64,000 bases of DNA from Papio anubis (Eukaryota > Chordata > Mammalia > Primates > Cercopithecidae), in NCBI RefSeq assembly GCF_008728515.1, contig NC_044996.1, positions 127,463,595 to 127,527,594 on the forward strand, written 5' to 3'. Shown here piece by piece: positions 35,455 to 46,649 of this stretch (positions are counted from its first letter, which is position 1; each line of letters opens with the position of its first letter). The notes below the pieces were generated by a model that made no database searches, was not told the origin of the DNA, and saw only the letters and a program-made list of their open reading frames with translations. The position numbers and the translations under genes were made by a program.

Positions 35455-35920
35455 CCTTTCTTGGCCCCAAGTCTTCATCTTCCCCTGTATCTGCATCTTT
35501 TATCATGCGACTTTGTAGTTCTTCTGAAGGCCCCTTAACCTTGGGCTTAGTCACATGTGACTTCCCATGGCCAATGGAATGCCAACAGGAGTGATGTGAG
35601 TCAGCTCTGAGTCTAAGCCTTATGAGGCCCCACAGGTTTCCACGCATTCTCTCGCCCCTCTGCCATTGATCTGTGAGGAATCCATCCTGGCTAGTCTGTT
35701 AGTTAAAGGAAGTGATGGATGTGGAACAGAGCCACCTCAGATGACTCATAGATCTGCAGTGGCAAGCCCACCTCCCCAGTCATTGCAGCCTGAGGAAGAC
35801 TCACCTAGATGAGTTGCATCCCAGTCCCTCTGCACATGTCTGAGCGCTAGTAAATTATTGTTGTAAGCCACTGAGCTTTGGTATGGTTTGTAATGCAGCT
35901 ATAGCTAACTGATTGACATA
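35455..35920 (+). mobile_element. Old MaLR/MLT1-like LTR
   Basis: Sense LTR: 'tcacatgtgacttcccatgg ccaatggaatg' (35551-35581, with one base between), 'gatgtggaacagagccacct' (35718), 'ttattgttgtaagccactga' (35856) and a terminal 'gctaactgattgaca'. The order and spacing match a MaLR-type LTR with its polyadenylation region near 35850. The TSD is not clear. No internal sequence is attached. Confidence 0.68.
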
Positions 35921-38912
35921 GCCCCACCACACTTGAAAACTATTGCTATAGTATAATCAGTGTGAGGCGGAGACGGCATTCAAATCTGGGTCTGTTATTC
36001 TCCAAAGCCCACACCTTCCTTTCCTGAGGAAGTGAATTTTAGGTTTGTGTCAATGATCGTTGTTCACTCTCCGCAGGTCATTCCTAACATTGTTTAGGAA
36101 TGAAATCCAAAGATCTACTTTGTCATATGACCTGTGATACAAATGCCCTTGTTGAGAAAGGGGAATAGATGCAAAATCGATTCATGTGCTCTATTCTTCC
36201 AAGACCGTAAGTGGTTGATTTCCCTTATTAGATATTCAGTCCACGGCATATGGGACAAAATGAATCTTCTTTGTCATGAAAATCCCACTCCCTTCTTTCC
36301 ACAGTGGACAGAAAATATGCCCTGAAAACCCGCCTCCTTAGATGTCATCTTTTCCTGATGGTATTTTGGAAGCTGTGAACCTGCTAGGGAAGGATAATGT
36401 ACAATATCTCAGGCAATAATTCATGACTTATATGGGCAGAGCTTTTTAGTTTGAAAAGAAAAAAAAAGGCTTCTATGTTAACGTTTGACACAGACTGCAA
36501 GAATCTTTCAGGAAGACTCCATTGTCAACTTCTCAACAACTGGTAATGACTCTTGGCTCCCGTTCTGTGGGTGCGCAGCAGTATTTCAGCTTCTTTCAGT
36601 ATCTCATAAAAATCACAACTAATAAACTCCAATCGGCACCTGAAGGAAGGGGTGCTTGCTTCCGACTGTAATGTACTGGGCTCCGCAGCACTTCAAAGGC
36701 AAGGCAGATTCTTCTGTCTACCTTGCCCCAGTTTCTATCCCTGGGTGAAGATTAACCATGTGTGCTCTGGGAAAATCTGGTCTGAGTTTGCTTTAAAGCC
36801 TTTCGTATCCCTTTAAATCAGCTGTTCAATTCGACAGCCCACTAACATAGTCTCTCTTTTCAGTAGGGAGAGGGCGTATTCTTGGTTTCCATTGGATCCT
36901 TTCATTTCCTGCGTCCTCTCCTATGCACCCCGTGCTTCCAATTTGTTCTTTGCAGAAGATGAAGCATGTATGCTCATGAGAGAAGCCTGATCATTTTAAA
37001 GTTTAATGACAAGTCAAAACTTAATTTGAGATTTATTGGGTGCCTGGCTCCCGATACTTGAAAAATAGTTTGCTGTTAGCTAAGGTTTGGGGTCAGATGC
37101 ACAGTCTCAAGGTCACATGACATAAATTTTTATGGAACTTCAACTGAAAAAATGTTTTTTGTGTGCCCAGAGCCTTCCTCCCTGAACCTTTAATTGTTAC
37201 TGTGCCTTTATATTGGGAATCACAAAGTCTGGGTTCTCAGAAAACACTTTGTGAGGATGCACAGGCTATCTTTTAAAAATAGGCTGTTTTAAAATACCAG
37301 TTTCTTCTTTCACCACATCGCAGAGATATTGAGTGTTGCTGAATCCAGGCAAAATGAGACAGAGCAATACTTACTGATGGTAAAATTAGATGAAAAAGGC
37401 TATGTCACAGTGTGGTGGTGGTGGCATTACTTAGTGATTTAGGGGTAAACTTTCTCCGAGTTTGAGTTGTGTTTCTCATTACTCTCAAGAGAAGACATAA
37501 TTCTCAGGCTTGCTTCAATATGCTTTCAAAGAGATAAAGGAAACAAATGTAGACCTCATGAGAACATGTCCAGTCATGCCTAGTTATTTTTAAGGCAAAA
37601 TATACCTCTTATTCTTCTAATGAGATATTGACAACAAGCCTATAGGGATCTAAATATTCCGGACTTACTGAATCCATCAATCAACTATCCAGAAGACAGT
37701 ATTTCCCCCCACATTTTAATATCTCTGAAATCAGGATGTATCTGGTGGATGATGCCTTAGTATTGTCATCAGCCAGGCAGTGAGCATTGTCTGCGCATGT
37801 GCAAACTTGAACTGAAAACTTTCAGTGTCACCTTCAGGTAAAAATCTAGAAAACGCCAAGCATTAAAACTTGGAGAATGGGCATCAGTGGCTTGGAAGAA
37901 AATCTCAGAGATGACAGTGGAGCACATCTCTATGAAAGGCTGTATCATCAGCTTTTTTTTTTTTTTTTTTCCAATATAGAAGATGATGCATTATGGAAAG
38001 GCATGGGTATCTCTGATTTTGAGTTAGATTAATTCAGAAGCCTCAGGCTCAAACCTTTTAGTGTATGTTCTAGAGTAGTATATAGAAAAAAATCCCATAT
38101 CACTAAAGTCAAAATGAGCTCATTCAACAAAGATAAAATAAAAATTGTAAGTGGTCAGAAAGTATCAAATTATTGTTTAGTTGGCAGTATTTTTATTTCT
38201 TGATGGTACCTAAAATAATGATGTGTCTTACAATCCATGGAATCTTAGATTTGCTGAAATGCAGTATTCCAATGGACTACCATCTTCCTTCTCTGATCAG
38301 TAGTGTCCAGCCAGGAAAAGTTTTGTGTTTACAGTCATGAGTTTGATGATGGCTCCAGCCTATGGGTACTACTGGCATAGTTCCACCTTGTGACTCAGTG
38401 GCCAAAAAGCAGTAGGATTCTCCTTCTATGGCTTTGTCATTGCATGTGTGCCTGCCTGAGTCATTGGATGTGAGTGCTGAACCCGTTAGTCTGACACATT
38501 TATTTGCCAATTTGTCAGGTATTTTACCCTTTCTGGTCAAATTTCATTTCTTGAAACATTTCAGTTCAAATGAGTCTTCTATGAAGAGAGAGAGTTTTGG
38601 GCCACCAGTGAGTGATAGAATTTTTCACAGCCTCAATGTCCAGAATAGAACTCCCAACTTACAAGTGTGTGAAAATGTCCTTCAAGTGTCAAAAAGCTGT
38701 CACAAAGTTCTGGAAGAGGAGGAGAAATCCTCAAGCTTGTTCTGAAATAATTAGGTGCAAAATAAATCAGGAACTTAGGAGAAATATGTACACAAATTAG
38801 CAAAAAGCAGGAGCCTAAGTTATGAAAAGAAAAAAAAAATAGAGCTACAAGAATTAATACAACCTTGTCCAGAACTATGTAGAAATGTGATAACTGGAGT
38901 CTTGATGGATAA
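35921..38912. other. Long repeat-poor unique stretch
   Basis: About 3 kb with almost no recognisable transposon, the longest such block here along with 2.2-5.6 and 46.65-48.74 kb. It holds a T18 run at 37953-37970, a palindromic pair of CATTCC sites at 36078-36103, and no coding signature (open frames up to 105 codons, none with a domain). Repeat-poor blocks are where conserved regulatory DNA would be sought first. Confidence 0.45.
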
Positions 38913-38914
38913 GT

Positions 38915-39030
38915 CTTTTCACTTCTCAAATTCTCAATTTTCTTATCTGCAAAATGGGGTATGCCTAGCTCATTAGGTGACTGGAACAATTATAATGCTT
39001 TCAAAATACTTATGTACAATCAAACCTATC
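38915..39030 (+). repeat. MIR SINE fragment
   Basis: 'ttttcttatctgcaaaatgg' at 38938, then 'cctagctcattaggtgactg' and 'tataatgctttcaaaatact', match the central and 3' part of a forward MIR. Confidence 0.65.
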
Positions 39031-39034
39031 ACAA

Positions 39035-40075
39035 TGAAATAACTAAATGTGCTCAGGATGCTATATGACTCAATAATCTCTGAACATACTTGTCTAAATG
39101 GATGTTCACAATGTCTTTAAATCATGGAGTAAGAATTAAATATGTTCTAAACAATATTTTTTTTTTAAAAAAAGGGAGATGCAGGCTGCATTTTAGAAAG
39201 ATTTCCATTAAAATGTTTATATACATTTTGGAACTGATCGGTATATTTCAGTTATTTTGGATAATTCACATACATGGACAACCTCATCCTCAACCATGCT
39301 GGATAAATGGGGCATGGTGGTAAAGGCATAGTCTAAGAACTTCAAATCAGACATTGGGAGAATTCAGTGCTATGACTCAGATAGAGACCTTGTGAGTCAT
39401 GTGGCCCCAAAAGGGTCTTTGAAGCTGAACCTTTTATTTTCTTGATATCCATATAAACACAGTAAACCAAGACTATTTTAACTATAAATTATAGCAGATA
39501 CTTAAAATGAAAATGTGAGAAGCAGAGCTCCATAATGGGTACTCCTCTTAAGGCTGCCTTATAGACTCCAAAAAACAAAGATTCCCACCTGCTGTTATTG
39601 GTATATAGGAAACTCATGTGTAATTGTGCATTTCCAAAAGTGGATGAGAAAAAATGGTAGATAGAATGTGGGAATACACTAAATAAATAGTAAAAGCTCT
39701 GTATGGCTTTTAGCATATTTCTCTGCTTCTTTCTCATCTGTGTTATTCATTAAAATCACCTAAACTGATATTTATGTAAGTCATCCTGCCCTGCCATCAT
39801 TCTCCAATGTGAATTCTGCAAGTTTTCTGGTTAGATAAGGAGACCACTCCATATCTAGGGGTCCCTAATGTTGAATACATTTCCAATCTTTGAAACTTAA
39901 GCAAGTTTTCTTGCTCTAAAACAAACCGCTCTGTCCTAGACACTATTTCCAATTTAAAGGCATATGACTAGACTTTCAAAGAGCAAAGGGTAAAGAGTAT
40001 GTTTTACAATTTTCCTTGGGAGCCTTCTTAGGGCTTCACCCTAAGAAATTTTCAGGAAAGGAATTTGTTCTAGAC
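39035..40075. other. Unassigned DNA
   Basis: No confident repeat. Two consensus AP-1 sites lie at 39373-39379 and 39393-39399. Confidence 0.4.
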
Positions 40076-40078
40076 CTG

Positions 40079-40374
40079 TGTCACTGGCCACTGTGGCCCA
40101 TTACTTGAAATGTGGCCAGTCCAAATTCAGATGTGCTATAAGTGTAAAATACACACCAGCTTTGAAAGCTTAGTTAAAAAAAAAAAGTATCTCACTGAAA
40201 TTTTTATATTAATTACAAGTTGAAATTAAAATATTTGAAGTTAAATGAAGTGTATTGTTAAAGTTAATTTCACTTGATACCTGCTTTTTAAAAATGAAGC
40301 TACTAGAAAATGTGCAATTGCATATATGGCTCACAGTTAGGGCTTGCATATTTCTATTGGACAGATAGAGTATA
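40079..40374. mobile_element. MER-class hAT-like DNA transposon
   Basis: The same family as 32.87 kb. 'actggccactgtggcccatt', 'aatgtggccagtccaaattc', 'gctataagtgtaaaatacac', an AT-rich centre with a short A tract at 40176-40186, and 'gcatatttctattggacaga' at the right end. Confidence 0.72.
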
Positions 40375-40444
40375 ACGAGGTTGGTTCACTCTGGCCTGGT
40401 TCCCTGATTCAAGTCCTTTTAGGACTAAGAATCTAAGAGTGAGA

Positions 40445-40625
40445 ACTGGGAGATACTGATTCTAATCTAGGATCTGCCACTGACCGTGTGAATCTTCCCT
40501 GAGCCGCAGAACCTGTGTCCATGATTTAGGGGCAATGAGACACCCTTCACACACCTTACAGGTTGACTGTGAAGATCAAATGAAATTATGTTGGTATCAT
40601 CTAAAATACTCTCAACAGAAAGTAT
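40445..40625 (+). repeat. MIR SINE, degraded
   Basis: 'aatctaggatctgccactga' and 'ttgactgtgaagatcaaatg' mark a forward MIR. The centre is badly worn. Confidence 0.62.
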
Positions 40626-40727
40626 TTATTGGAAGTTTTCTGAGGCTTCCTGTCCTATTCCCGACCTCAAGGGAACATATCTTACATTACATGTTACCTG
40701 GGAACATCATATTCCATCCACAGCCTG

Positions 40728-40835
40728 TATTTACTGTGTGATTCTATATGGCAGATATTGTGCTGAGGACTTGATAAATGTTAGCTCGTTTATTCCATAC
40801 ATCCAACCTGTGAGACTGATACTATTATTAATGAG
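40728..40835 (-). repeat. MIR SINE fragment
   Basis: Reverse MIR 3' portion: 'tatttactgtgtgattctat', 'attgtgctgaggacttgata', 'gatactattattaatgagca'. Confidence 0.62.
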
Positions 40836-40844
40836 CATCAGAGG

Positions 40845-40992
40845 AGTGTGGTAATTAAGATCAGGTGCTCTGGAGCCAGACTACTTGGATGCATAAATGA
40901 GAGCCACCACTTAATAGCTGTGTGACATTGGGCAAGCTATTTAACCTAAGCCACAGGTTCCTCATCAGTACAAAGCAGAGTAAATAATAAGA
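40845..40992 (+). repeat. MIR SINE
   Basis: Forward MIR: 'tctggagccagactacttgg' (40869), 'ttaatagctgtgtgacattg', 'gggcaagctatttaacctaa', 'ggttcctcatcagtacaaag'. It adjoins the reverse MIR fragment to its left. Confidence 0.85.
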
Positions 40993-41214
40993 CTGCATCA
41001 GTTAAGGTAACGGTAGCTGCTGCAACAAGAAAAAACCAGATAGGCATGATGACTCACACACAATGGAACACTTGCACTTGTAAAGTAAAAACTGGATATT
41101 CCAAGCAGGGCTTCAGGAATGCAAGCTTCTTTACATTTCCTTAGAATGACTTTCAAAGTCACTGAGCTTGTCTGCATTAAGCTGGAAGAGGAAAGAACAT
41201 AGATGATGATGTAT
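40993..41214. other. Unassigned DNA, possible LTR end
   Basis: 'gcatcagttaaggtaacggt agctgctgcaacaa' (40995-41029, with one base between) resembles the antisense 3' end of a MaLR-type LTR but is too short to be sure. The rest is unassigned. Confidence 0.35.
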
Positions 41215-41345
41215 AGAAGGAACTTGAGGCTCAGAGAGACAGAGTGACTTGTCCTAAGTCATACAACTAGGCAGTGGTAGCTCAGTGCACACTGATTTCT
41301 GTCTGATTCTGGAGCTCATACTGTGTACACAGTTCATGAGATGTA
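41215..41345 (-). repeat. MIR SINE, partial
   Basis: Reverse MIR: 'aacttgaggctcagagagac', 'gtgacttgtcctaagtcata' and 'gattctggagctcatactgt'. Confidence 0.78.
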
Positions 41346-41356
41346 CACAAAAAAAA

Positions 41357-41613
41357 AAGCCTAATCACATAAGCGTATTTCACACTTCCGTTTGCAATAT
41401 GCCTGCTAACAGTTTATTGGCCAAAGCAAGTCACATGGCCAAGTCCAACATCAACAGGGGTGTATCCTCTGCTTCTAGTGGTAGGAACTACAAAGACACA
41501 TGGAAAAGGGCATGAATGCATGGAAGGGTGAAGAATTGGAGCTATGAAGAAATCTACTATGGTTAGTGAGTGACCGAGTGAGAATCAGAACTCACAGCCC
41601 ATCACTCCCAGCT
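41357..41613 (-). repeat. Left arm of a 257-bp inverted duplication (old LTR plus flank)
   Basis: The reverse complement matches 41887-42143 along its whole length with about 24 differences and no gaps (about 91% identity). The first 200 or so bases are an antisense MaLR-type LTR ('gtttattggccaaagcaagt', 'acatggccaagtccaaca', 'aggaactacaaagacacatg'). The last 45 are non-LTR, possibly MIR-derived. The arm carries both LTR and flank, so it was copied as a unit. Confidence 0.9.
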
Positions 41614-41886
41614 ATTAGAGAGTCCAGCTCACTGCACACAGAGCTAAGTACTACCAGAAATGGACACAAAGTTGGCTGCTTGCCTTGGACTCTGCATCCA
41701 AGAAGATGGAAAAGGAATTGCCCAGTATCTCCGTTGACTTTATCCTAGAGAGTGGAACCATCTTTGCTTTTTCTCACTGCCGGCCCCTCACTTCTGTTTG
41801 GAACTTTACAAACCCTTCATTAGCTTGAAGAAACAGCTTCTAAGACAGAGAAACAAAAACTATTTACAAACAGAACCGTGGAACTC
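41614..41886. other. Spacer of the inverted duplication
   Basis: 273 bases between the arms with no recognised repeat. Together with the arms it would be the loop of a large cruciform or foldback RNA. Confidence 0.6.
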
Positions 41887-42143
41887 AGCTGGGAGTCAAG
41901 AGCTGTGGGTTCTGATTCTCACTCAGTCACTCACCAACCGTAGTAGATTTCTTCATAGCTCCAATTCTTCACCCCTCCGTGCATTCATGCCCTTTTCCGT
42001 GTGTCTTTGTAGTTCCTACCACTAGAAGCAGAGAATACATCCCTGTGGATGTTGGAGTTGGCCATGTGACTTGCTTTGGCCAATAAACTGTTACCAGACA
42101 TACTGCTAATGCAGGTGTGAAATATGCTTATGTGATTAGGTTT
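41887..42143 (+). repeat. Right arm of the 257-bp inverted duplication
   Basis: Partner of 41357-41613. It begins 'agctgggagtcaagagctgt', a flank possibly MIR-derived, and enters the sense LTR near 41939. Its LTR continues beyond the arm to about 42390, while the left arm stops, so this copy is probably the source and the left arm the derivative. Confidence 0.9.
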
Positions 42144-42391
42144 GTTCTGCACATCTTACATTCTCCATGAGGAAAGAAAACAACAACACTCTGACTAGCC
42201 TAGCCCACTGGTCTAAGGGTTGAGAAACACATGGGAAAGACCAGAAATCAACCAGCGGCTTGGCATCGAGCCCACCTGAGTCTGGTCTAAATCAGTCAAT
42301 TCCTAGTCAGAGAAGAGTTAATGTTTTAAGACACCGAGGTTTGGAGTAGTTCGTTACACACATCATTTCGGTTATAGCTAACCGATGTACC
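41939..42391 (+). mobile_element. Old MaLR/MLT1-like LTR (source copy)
   Basis: Sense LTR: 'cttcatagctccaattcttc', 'gccatgtgacttgctttggc' (42060), 'cttatgtgattaggtttgtt', 'ctagcccactggtctaaggg', 'gttttaagacaccgaggttt' (42323) and a terminal 'ggttatagctaaccgatgta'. The first 205 bases also lie in the inverted duplication. Confidence 0.68.
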
Positions 42392-42394
42392 AAC

Positions 42395-42510
42395 GATGAG
42401 TACCTTCAGCAAATCATCTCTCCTCTCTGGAACTCAGTTTACTTCTCTATTCAAGGAAGGCATTGAACAACATACTGTAAAACCCCTTCCTTCTGTTCTA
42501 AAGACAAGGG
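42395..42510 (+). repeat. Possible MIR-related SINE fragment
   Basis: 'ctctctggaactcagtttac ttctctat' (42421-42449, with one base between) and 'gaaggcattgaacaacatac' resemble the 'cctcagtttcctcatctg' block of MIR-type SINEs. The match is weak. Confidence 0.4.
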
Positions 42511-42514
42511 CAAC

Positions 42515-43575
42515 ATACCTTGCCATGTTTGCTTTTTTTTTCCCCAAGGCTTTGTATGGTAGGGGAGGAATCCATATGCAGGAACAGAAGTGAGGCTCTT
42601 AAGCGAATATCCTTTAAATGTGAAAATTAAATAATTATCTTATTAGCATTTAGAACTACACAGTATTAATTCATTTTCTATTTTAATGGATAGAAACAGA
42701 TTTTGTTAGCTTTCAAATATCAAAAATCTGCTGTTCTAGTCCCTTCCCTATAGCCAGAAGGGGCTGGTTCTCTGACCCTCTAGGCAGTTCAGAAGGTAGG
42801 GCCCAGAGGCTGCTGAGATGGCAGCAGGTGTCCACCATTCAATCTCTAGCCTGTAGAAGATAGAAATCTAACTTCAGAGGTGTTAGAGACAGCCAGGCAG
42901 TCGTGAAAAGAGGTTATGTCCATCTGCTTCCTTTCCAATGGTGCTTATATTAGAGTGGGTTCTGGGGAGATATACAGCCATGGAGTTTTATATATGTGCC
43001 TTATAAATATGGCCATTGATTCCTCAGAACTGGCAGTGATTGTGGTGGCAGATTTATTGTACATGTCACAGGTCAAGGTTCATAGGTTACTTTCCAAATA
43101 TGCTTTTCAGGTGTCTGAGAATTCCTATAAAAATATACATTAAGGCATAGGGTACTTTGAGGAAAGTTAGCTTATTACTTGCCCCACTTGGAGCCCAAAC
43201 GAAAATAAGATACATATTCTCTCTGGGGTCACCAGATCCTCATATGTCCTGATGAAGTTTTTGGCACTGAGTGCCAAAGGCCAAATGGGCTGGAACTCTA
43301 TCTTGACTGGAGTTGGATGCACCTGACATTCTGTACCCAACATATATCTTCTGACACCTACTTGTGCAGCAAAATAAATTGAATCTATTCATACCTCCAC
43401 TTTCTGGAAAAGAATGGCTTCTTCTTGCATATGCTCAGAAAAGTATGTACAAGGAGATACTGTAACCTTATTTTTACAGGTAAATGATTAGAAATGACTG
43501 GCATGTCCACCAACTGAGGACTAGTTAAATAAAGTAGCTTCTGAGGTGGTCTAAGGTAGTACTTTATATGAAAAC
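42515..43575. other. Unassigned DNA
   Basis: No confident repeat or gene. 'tgtccaccaactgaggacta gttaaataaa' near 43504 is weakly L1M ORF2-like. Confidence 0.38.
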
Positions 43576-43577
43576 AT

Positions 43578-43805
43578 TTGGAGTCAAAGACTTGAACTTG
43601 AATCCCAGTCATGTTGATTACTCACTTGGATACTGGGCAAGTTATGTAACTTCCCTACAGTTCAGTTCCTTGTGTAAAATGGGGATGATATATCTCCATA
43701 AAAATGTTTAGAGTTAGTAGGAACTAAATGAGTCAACATATTTAAAACGCTTAGAACAATGCCTGATACATAGTAAGCATATAGATATATGGTAGCTATT
43801 GTTTT
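43578..43805 (+). repeat. MIR SINE, nearly full length
   Basis: Forward MIR: 'cttgaacttgaatcccagtc' (43591), 'actgggcaagttatgtaact', 'gtaaaatggggatgatatat', 'aaaacgcttagaacaatgcc', 'acatagtaagcatatagata'. One of the best-preserved MIRs here. Confidence 0.9.
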
Positions 43806-43839
43806 AAATATTATTTAAAAGGATGAAGCAGACTTATAT

Positions 43840-44328
43840 ACTCTGTTGAAATGGAATAATTACCCCAAAACTTAGTGGCCTACAACAACAACCATCCTTT
43901 ATTATTTCTGATGATTCTGAGGATTGACTGGGCTCAGCTGGGCTATTCTTCTGCCCCAGGTACTGTCAGCTGGAGCTGAAGTCATCTGAAGGCTCAACTG
44001 GGCTGGAACATACAAAATGACTCCCTAACATGACTGGCTGTTGGTGCTGGTTGGGGTTATTGTTTAGAGCACCTTGGATCCCCTCTCCCTACACCTTGGG
44101 ATTCTCACAGCATAGCATCTGGGTTCCAAGAGGGAATATCCCAAGCTTGTGTAGATGGAAGTTGCAAATCTCAGAAAGTTCTTCTTTGGAAGTTACACTG
44201 AATCACTTCTGTCACATATTATTGGTCAAAGCAAGTCACATGCAGGCCTAGGTTCAAGAGGAGAGGAAATAGACTTCAACTGTTAATGGCAGTAATGGCA
44301 AATAATTTGCAGCCATCTTTATTACATA
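43840..44328 (-). mobile_element. Old MaLR/MLT1-like LTR
   Basis: Antisense LTR: 'accccaaaacttagtggcct' (43863), 'ctgggctcagctgggctatt', 'ttctgtcacatattattggt', 'caaagcaagtcacatgcagg' (44227), 'ggaaatagacttcaactgtt', 'tttgcagccatctttattac'. Both LTR ends are recognisable and no proviral interior is attached. Confidence 0.72.
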
Positions 44329-44397
44329 TTATTAGACAGAGGGAAAAAAGTGCAGAAGGGGAGGATACATTACCATTTGTATAACAAGGAAGTTCTT

Positions 44398-44494
44398 ATA
44401 TGTATACACATACATGCGTATATCTATAATAACATATATGAAACAGCATATATATAACAAAATATGTATGTAAATAAACAAGTATATGTATGTG
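44398..44494. repeat. AT-rich TATG/CATA imperfect simple repeat
   Basis: Alternating TA, CATA and TATG units with several internal complementary stretches, liable to cruciform formation. Confidence 0.75.
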
Positions 44495-45812
44495 CACTGC
44501 ATAGAATCAATATCTTCAAAAACATGAGGCTCTAGTAACAGGGAGAGGGACTGGGAGACTGAAATAGAAGATTGACTCAATTTTCACTGTATGCCACTTT
44601 GCGTTGTTTGAATTTTTTTCACTATGTCCACATTTTGTTTATTCAAAGTGAATAAATAAAAATGCAAGGAATTAGCAATACTAGTACAGTTTCAGCACTT
44701 CTAGTATGAGGAGAAATCACTTCTGGAAAAAACAAAAACAACTCCATGAAAGAAACTTTTCCATTCTCCTGCCAGTTATCAGTATTAAATAGCTTTGGAG
44801 AACTTCGAGTTGTCCTCACTGACCGCAGAGGTCCCACTGTCCCCCCACCCCTGACACACATACACTACTGGCATGTTTTCTTTTTAAACTTCTAAAGTAG
44901 TTCACGTGTCTGTCATGTTCTCCTAAGAATCAGGTTGCTGGATAATTGGAAAACATTCTTACATTCCAATTAAAAAATCATTTATCTGTGACAAGCATAG
45001 CATCTCATTTATGTTCAAAATAAAAGAGAGCAGAAGTACTCCCTGAATAGGGAATTTGTTAATATGGTATCATATTTGAATAGAAACATAGCTGTGGATT
45101 TTAGCATCATTGTTTGGTAGCTGTGGTTTTGTGCTATTTCCCTGTGGTATTAGATAGTTGCAGTGAGGCTTACATTTCTTCTTTTACAAAGAAGGAGCAA
45201 AAACAGAAAGTAAAGACACACATTCCCATTCATTTCTTGTGCAGCGGTAAGAGAAGACAGAAAGTTGTTCCAAGGCAGGGGATGAGAAGGTTCTGTCTCT
45301 TCTGCCTCTGCTTGTTGTGCGAGACCCTCTCATTCTGAGAGCTGGCTAGTGGGGCCCCTGAGGTTGGAGAGAGATGATTCCAGGCTCCGCAACTTATGCA
45401 CTTCTTGTTATTGCTATGTTTAGACTTTCATTCTGGGATTTTGCTGATTCATAATAGAATCTATTGCATGTCATTTTTAAGAGTCTTATTCTAACTTCAT
45501 GGATTTGGCAAGTGTCCCAGATTTTTCACTTTCATTCTGAATTTTTAAAATATTCATTCTCACCTCCACTTGTGACCCCATTTAGTATGATCGTTTGAAG
45601 AAAGGCCAGCCAGATCGTGCATGAGTGAATTTCAAGCATGAATAAATCAAGCAAAAGCCAAAGTGCTAGTCAAAGAGAATTTGAGAGATCACAGTCACTT
45701 CCCCGTTCTCCTTTGCCCCTAAAAGAGAATTTTAGGGACATTATAAATAATCAGCTTGTTTATAATAATCATCATCATCATCCTGGGCCCACGGATAATG
45801 TGATACAGTTGT
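44495..45812. other. Unassigned DNA with a short (ATC)n
   Basis: No repeat or gene recognised except a five-unit ATC run at about 45767-45782. Confidence 0.4.
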
Positions 45813-45814
45813 AC

Positions 45815-45965
45815 TTATTTATTCATAACATTTTGAAGCTGAAAGGGGTCTTAAAGATTATAACCAAGAAACACAAGTTCAGAGAGGTTAAGGAACATGC
45901 CCAGAGTCACACCGGCAGTTAGCAAAATGTTCCAGGTTTTGCAACTCCTAATCCATTGCTCCTTT
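45815..45965 (-). repeat. MIR-type SINE
   Basis: 'acacaagttcagagaggtta' (45871), 'ggaacatgcccagagtcaca', 'cagttagcaaaatgttccag' and 'aactcctaatccattgctcc' match a reverse MIR or a related tRNA SINE. Confidence 0.68.
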
Positions 45966-45969
45966 TCTG

Positions 45970-46420
45970 GTACCACAATATTAGTATGGTAGAGTGAGAT
46001 GTCACCTTTGCCTCTCTCGTGGTTACGATACAGTGAAACACACCAGGAATTGCTGTGCTATTAGACCATTGGGCAGGGCTGAGATGCATATTGGGAGGGG
46101 AAGATTCTCTATTCAAGTTTCAACCAAAACCACTCTGCTTATGTCCTTAGTATTTGTGCTTCTGGATAAGATTTCACTGGAACAAAGGGTTCTATGACTA
46201 AAGCATTTGGAAACCACATCAATTTCAATCCCAATTTAACGCAGGGTATAGGCTTAATAGAACATGTACAAAGCATACATAGAAAGCTCCCTAGTACACC
46301 CTAAATAAATCAGATTTGTAACTGGGTGCATTGTGGACCTAGTTAGGATTCTGAGTGAAGTGAGCAAGCCCTTCTCAGCACTCTCTAAGTTCTGATGTCC
46401 TCTTTCTTCTTCCGTCTATG
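45970..46420. other. Unassigned DNA
   Basis: No repeat or gene recognised. Confidence 0.4.
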
Positions 46421-46423
46421 AAT

Positions 46424-46647
46424 GGTTTCCAGCTGGGGGCAACTTCTCCCCTGGCCCAGGGGACATTTGGCAATGTCTGGGGACATTCTTAGTCATGACA
46501 ACTGGGGAGAGGGTGTTACTGACATCTAATGGGTAGAGACCAGGGGTGCTGCTAAACATCCTACGATGCACAGGAACAGCCCTCTCGACAAAGAAGAATC
46601 TGCCCCAAATGTCACTAGTGTCTAGGGTGAGAGAGCCTGCTCTAGTT
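46424..46647 (+). mobile_element. MER20 hAT-Charlie DNA transposon
   Basis: Full-length (about 220 bp) non-autonomous element: 'atggtttccagctgggggca', 'ggggacatttggcaatgtct' (46461), 'cttagtcatgacaactgggg', 'gctgctaaacatcctacgat' (46547), 'ccccaaatgtcactagtgtc'. MER20 copies have been reported as gene-regulatory elements in endometrial stromal cells. Nothing here shows activity of this copy. Confidence 0.92.
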
Positions 46648-46649
46648 GA

